Translations under genes and position numbers: made by a program
Notes under the pieces: generated by a model
The model's database searches: none
Seen by the model: the letters and a program-made list of their open reading frames with translations, nothing else
What the model was told of the DNA's origin: nothing
Shown: one piece after another, positions 61,585-64,000 of the stretch
Layout of the letters: every line of letters begins with the position of its first letter
Position numbering within the stretch: the first letter of the stretch is position 1
Origin: JARYLZ01 sp964388275
GTDB lineage: Bacteria > Bacteroidota > Ignavibacteria > SZUA-365
Direction: 5' to 3'
NCBI GenBank assembly: GCA_964388275.1
Contig: CAYLZD010000021.1
Span: 1-64,000 of the forward strand
DNA length: 64,000 bases

Positions 61585-62661
61585 TCACTTGCTCCTCAGC
61601 ACATTCTCCGCGTTGCCGAGTATCGTATCGAAGAACCCGTGCGCCCTTTTTATCAGCACGTCCCTGTCGAGCGGGTTCGCCGCGCGCCGTATCTCGAGAT
61701 ACTCTTTCATGTCCACGTCGTGCGTGATGAGCGGCAGATGCGGCCACCCGTCTATGGGTATCGGGAAATCGCTGCCGTGCACAAGGTATTCCGGCGGGAA
61801 AGACCGAAGTATCTCGGGGATGAACGGAATCCTTGTGGACAGCGACAGGGCGGAGGTGTCGGCCCAAAGCTGCACATTGCCGCCCGCATTCGCGCTTTTC
61901 ATGAAAGCGGCAAACTCCCGTATTTCGTTCTTGTCGATGAGAGGAAATACCGGCGTGGCGCAGTGTGCGGCTATTACGGTTACACCGTGTTCCAGAGGCG
62001 CGTCGAGCAACCGGAAATTGTCCAGTTCCTTATTACGCAGGCCCTCGGGAAATGTGTATTCCGGCCCCACGTGACAAAGCAGCGGGAGCTTCGCTTCAGC
62101 CAGAGCGTCGTAAAACGCTCTGTGACGGTAATCCCGGAGCTGAATGTGTTGAGTGGATGGAATCAGCTTGAGTAATACCGTCTCATCCCATTCGAGTACC
62201 TTCTCCAGTTCCGCTTGCCAGTCCTGCCTGTTCGGGCTCACCGAGGCGCCCAGAAAGAAACGCTTGTTCCTGACGCGGGCATCACCCTCATTAATGAGGC
62301 GCTGGTTGAGATCCCGTACCTTCCTGACGAGGTAATCGTTCGTGACCCACAGGTCGGTGCGCTCAGCGTCCAGCGTGCCGTTCCTGGGCGAATACACGGC
62401 ATCCATGGCCAGCAGCACCAGGCCGTCTATTTCAGTGGATGATGCCAGCATGCGGTAAATATGTTGTCCGTACTCCTGCGTGGAAATGACGCCGTCCCTG
62501 TCGAGATCCGCGCTGTTTCGTTTAAGGTCCTCCTCGAGCATGTTAGCCAGCATGCGGGTAAACCAGTGCTGATTGTCGTCAGGGTAGAAATAGACGTCGT
62601 CCAGCGCATTGTCCAGGTTTCTTCCGTTGCCGACCATGTGGCAGTGAACGTCGATTTTCAT
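61585..62661 (-). CDS. amidohydrolase-2 family metal hydrolase with inserted EF-hand loop
   Basis: A 358-residue protein. The metal-binding N-terminus is KIDVHCHMVG. Later barrel motifs are KLPLLCHVGPEY, TVIAAHCATPVF, WADTSAL and LVHGSDFPIPIDGWP, the amidohydrolase-2 pattern with the C-terminal Asp. Between strands 1 and 2 there is an insertion carrying a canonical EF-hand loop, Asp52-Leu-Asp54-Arg-Asp56-Gly57 through Glu63, flanked by helices. This suggests calcium control or a fused binding unit. The substrate is unknown. AGGAG precedes the start. It follows the metallophosphoesterase by 27 bases. Confidence 0.9.
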   Translation of the reverse strand: MKIDVHCHMVGNGRNLDNALDDVYFYPDDNQHWFTRMLANMLEEDLKRNSADLDRDGVISTQEYGQHIYRMLASSTEIDGLVLLAMDAVYSPRNGTLDAERTDLWVTNDYLVRKVRDLNQRLINEGDARVRNKRFFLGASVSPNRQDWQAELEKVLEWDETVLLKLIPSTQHIQLRDYRHRAFYDALAEAKLPLLCHVGPEYTFPEGLRNKELDNFRLLDAPLEHGVTVIAAHCATPVFPLIDKNEIREFAAFMKSANAGGNVQLWADTSALSLSTRIPFIPEILRSFPPEYLVHGSDFPIPIDGWPHLPLITHDVDMKEYLEIRRAANPLDRDVLIKRAHGFFDTILGNAENVLRSK

Positions 62662-62688
62662 GGTTTATCTCCTTTAGATTTAGCCTAT

Positions 62689-63717
62689 TCAGGAGGAAAG
62701 TGCAATTCTGATGAAGAGTTCGCGTAAGGAATCCTCCTCGTATACCGTCCTGGACATCGAAGATCTGTTCCATTTGACCAGCCGTATGCTGCCGCGATCG
62801 ATCTCGATGGCGGTCATGCCCGTATCATAGATGCAGCAGCCGCTGTTGAAATAGCAGGGCGAAGAGGCGCCGACAGAGCCGAATCGCGGATCGGGACTGC
62901 CGCCTGGGAATTCCTTTTTCAAACGTTCATCGAGTTCGCGCTTCCGTTTTCTGACATCATTCAACGCCGCCGTGTAACCGTCAGTACCTGTTACGCGGTA
63001 TGAAGCGATGCGGATGGCTTCGTCGAGTTCCCTGCGCAACTGGTCCAGCTTCGATTTGGAGCCGAATATCGCCCGGTGCGTATGGCCCGCGATGAAGAGC
63101 AGTCTCGTCTTCCGCGCCCAGTCGTAGTATTCGCGCTCTCTCCTGTTGCGCTTCTGCGGATCTTCCGAAGCAGGCGCCTTCCAGCCGAATGCCTGCTGCA
63201 GCGGACTCCAGAACCACCGCACAGCCAGGCGGCTGATCCGCCAGAGTTTGTCCGAGAAGAACTCCCCTTGATGTCCGTGCGTGAGAAATATTCCGCCTTC
63301 GGCCGCTTTGAGCAACAGCGCTTCGTCTATCAACGGAGGCGGGTCGCGATGCGGAAGGAATTTGCGTACGTATCGGCTGTTTCTCCAAAAGATGTCGTGA
63401 TTTCCGTAAACTCTGCGCAGCTTGCCGGCCGCCGCGAATTTGCCGTATATGGCCTGGACGTCGCCGTAATTATTTGTTATGACATCGAAGTCGGTTTCCC
63501 ACAACTCCTCGCCGTCGCCGAGTATTATCAGCTTGTATCCCTGTTCATAATACCAGTTCAGTGCTTTTTTATAAATTTCCCTGTTGTCTAAAAAATCATC
63601 CGAACCTCGTCTGCCGTTGCCGAGATGCTGATCGCTGACCACGATGTATTTATCCATTTCCACGTCGAAATCGACTACCCGGGCGTGCTTCATCGCTTTT
63701 TCGAGATATTTGCTCAT
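62689..63717 (-). CDS. calcineurin-like metallophosphoesterase
   Basis: A 342-residue protein with all metallophosphoesterase motifs: YIVVSDQHLGNGRRG (D-x-H), IILGDGEELWE (GD-x-x-x), YGNHDIFW (GNHD), LTHGHQGEF and AGHTHRAIF (GH-x-H). A helical insertion rich in Arg and Lys (about 165-210) precedes the last motif, and a C-terminal domain with PCYFNSGCCIYDTGMTAIEI follows. It may act on phosphoproteins, nucleotides or lipid phosphates. It is second in the right-hand minus-strand run. Confidence 0.93.
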   Translation of the reverse strand: MSKYLEKAMKHARVVDFDVEMDKYIVVSDQHLGNGRRGSDDFLDNREIYKKALNWYYEQGYKLIILGDGEELWETDFDVITNNYGDVQAIYGKFAAAGKLRRVYGNHDIFWRNSRYVRKFLPHRDPPPLIDEALLLKAAEGGIFLTHGHQGEFFSDKLWRISRLAVRWFWSPLQQAFGWKAPASEDPQKRNRREREYYDWARKTRLLFIAGHTHRAIFGSKSKLDQLRRELDEAIRIASYRVTGTDGYTAALNDVRKRKRELDERLKKEFPGGSPDPRFGSVGASSPCYFNSGCCIYDTGMTAIEIDRGSIRLVKWNRSSMSRTVYEEDSLRELFIRIALSS

Positions 63718-63765
63718 TTCATCCTCTCATTTTTACAGGTTCATTATCTTATGGTAAATGCAGGA

Positions 63766-64000
63766 TCAGTCCGATATATCCTGCTCAGGACCGCCGGGTT
63801 CGCAGGGCGTGTGCTCGAGAAAATACCTCAGGTTGTTCCTGTACAGAGCGCCGTCTACTATGCCGTGAGTGCAATTGTAATCGAACAACAGAAGTTTATC
63901 CCCGTCATAAACGAGTAGCAGATAATATCCGTCCAAGGGTGTAAGAACGAGCCTGTAGTCTTTCAGCAATGCGTGTTCAGAGAAGCGTTCGCTGTGGAGC
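63766..64000 (-). CDS. unknown protein, C-terminal part (runs off window)
   Basis: The frame stays open to the right edge (LHSERFSEHALLKDYRLVLT, then PLDGYYLLLVYDGDKLLLFD, ending GGPEQDISD), so the true start is outside the window; a TTG at 63969 is not a convincing start. The visible 78 residues are beta-rich with cysteines in YNCTHG and HTPCEPG. No family is recognised. It lies 48 bases ahead of the metallophosphoesterase on the same strand. Confidence 0.6.
   Translation of the reverse strand, partial: LHSERFSEHALLKDYRLVLTPLDGYYLLLVYDGDKLLLFDYNCTHGIVDGALYRNNLRYFLEHTPCEPGGPEQDISD

Overview
The window looks like a GC-rich chromosome segment from a bacterium of the Fibrobacterota-Chlorobiota-Bacteroidota group, most likely a Chlorobiota/Ignavibacteriota/Kapaibacteriota-type lineage. 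This is an inference. It rests on at least eight secreted proteins that end in a type IX secretion (T9SS) C-terminal sorting domain with NPNP/YPNPF-type motifs, on choice-of-anchor D and CARDB surface proteins, on a beta-propeller sensor kinase, on a tRNA gene without an encoded CCA, and on a promoter resembling the Bacteroidota TAnnTTTG type. No rRNA, CRISPR array or prophage was seen.

Layout. 1-3223 (minus): the edge of a likely defence locus, an SF2 helicase-nuclease coupled to an OLD/RecF-like ATPase that runs off the left end. 3.4-6.6 kb: a DUF4153 membrane protein and a URO-D-family protein. 7.0-22.1 kb: large secreted T9SS cargo proteins around a propeller histidine kinase and a small TIG lipoprotein. 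22.3-24.7 kb: bioY-queE-queF-queC, joining biotin uptake to 7-deazaguanine (preQ1/queuosine) synthesis, followed by a CAU-anticodon tRNA on the other strand. 25-30 kb (minus): HD hydrolase, Nudix, MscS, HtrA/Do protease, enoyl-CoA hydratase. 30.3-31.0 kb: a HepT/MntA toxin-antitoxin pair. 31.2-34.8 kb: msrB, glmS, nadA. 34.9-41.5 kb: an ASPIC/FG-GAP T9SS protein, an OmpA-family protein, BtpA-like protein and dihydrolipoyl dehydrogenase.

41.6-46.4 kb holds a tightly packed cluster: a HlyD-like membrane adaptor, a VTC (polyphosphate polymerase-like) domain protein, a DUF4956 membrane protein and a CotH-type kinase carrying a LamG-like tail domain and a T9SS signal. 51.2-55.4 kb holds a second CotH-T9SS kinase between a SUMF1/FGE-like lipoprotein and an arylsulfotransferase-like T9SS protein. 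Together these suggest a surface-modification theme in which T9SS exports the enzymes.

55.4-60.1 kb is accessory DNA: a small HTH/coiled-coil protein predicted to be made from a leaderless mRNA, REP-like palindromes, a transposase remnant and gene fragments, and an unusual array of about 30 degenerate 22-bp tandem repeats (58,141-58,795). The right end (60.1-64.0 kb, minus) is a run of five same-strand genes: a partial unknown protein, a metallophosphoesterase, an amidohydrolase with an inserted EF-hand loop, an NlpC/P60-like peptidoglycan-binding protein and a secreted unknown. I do not recognise this run as a described system.
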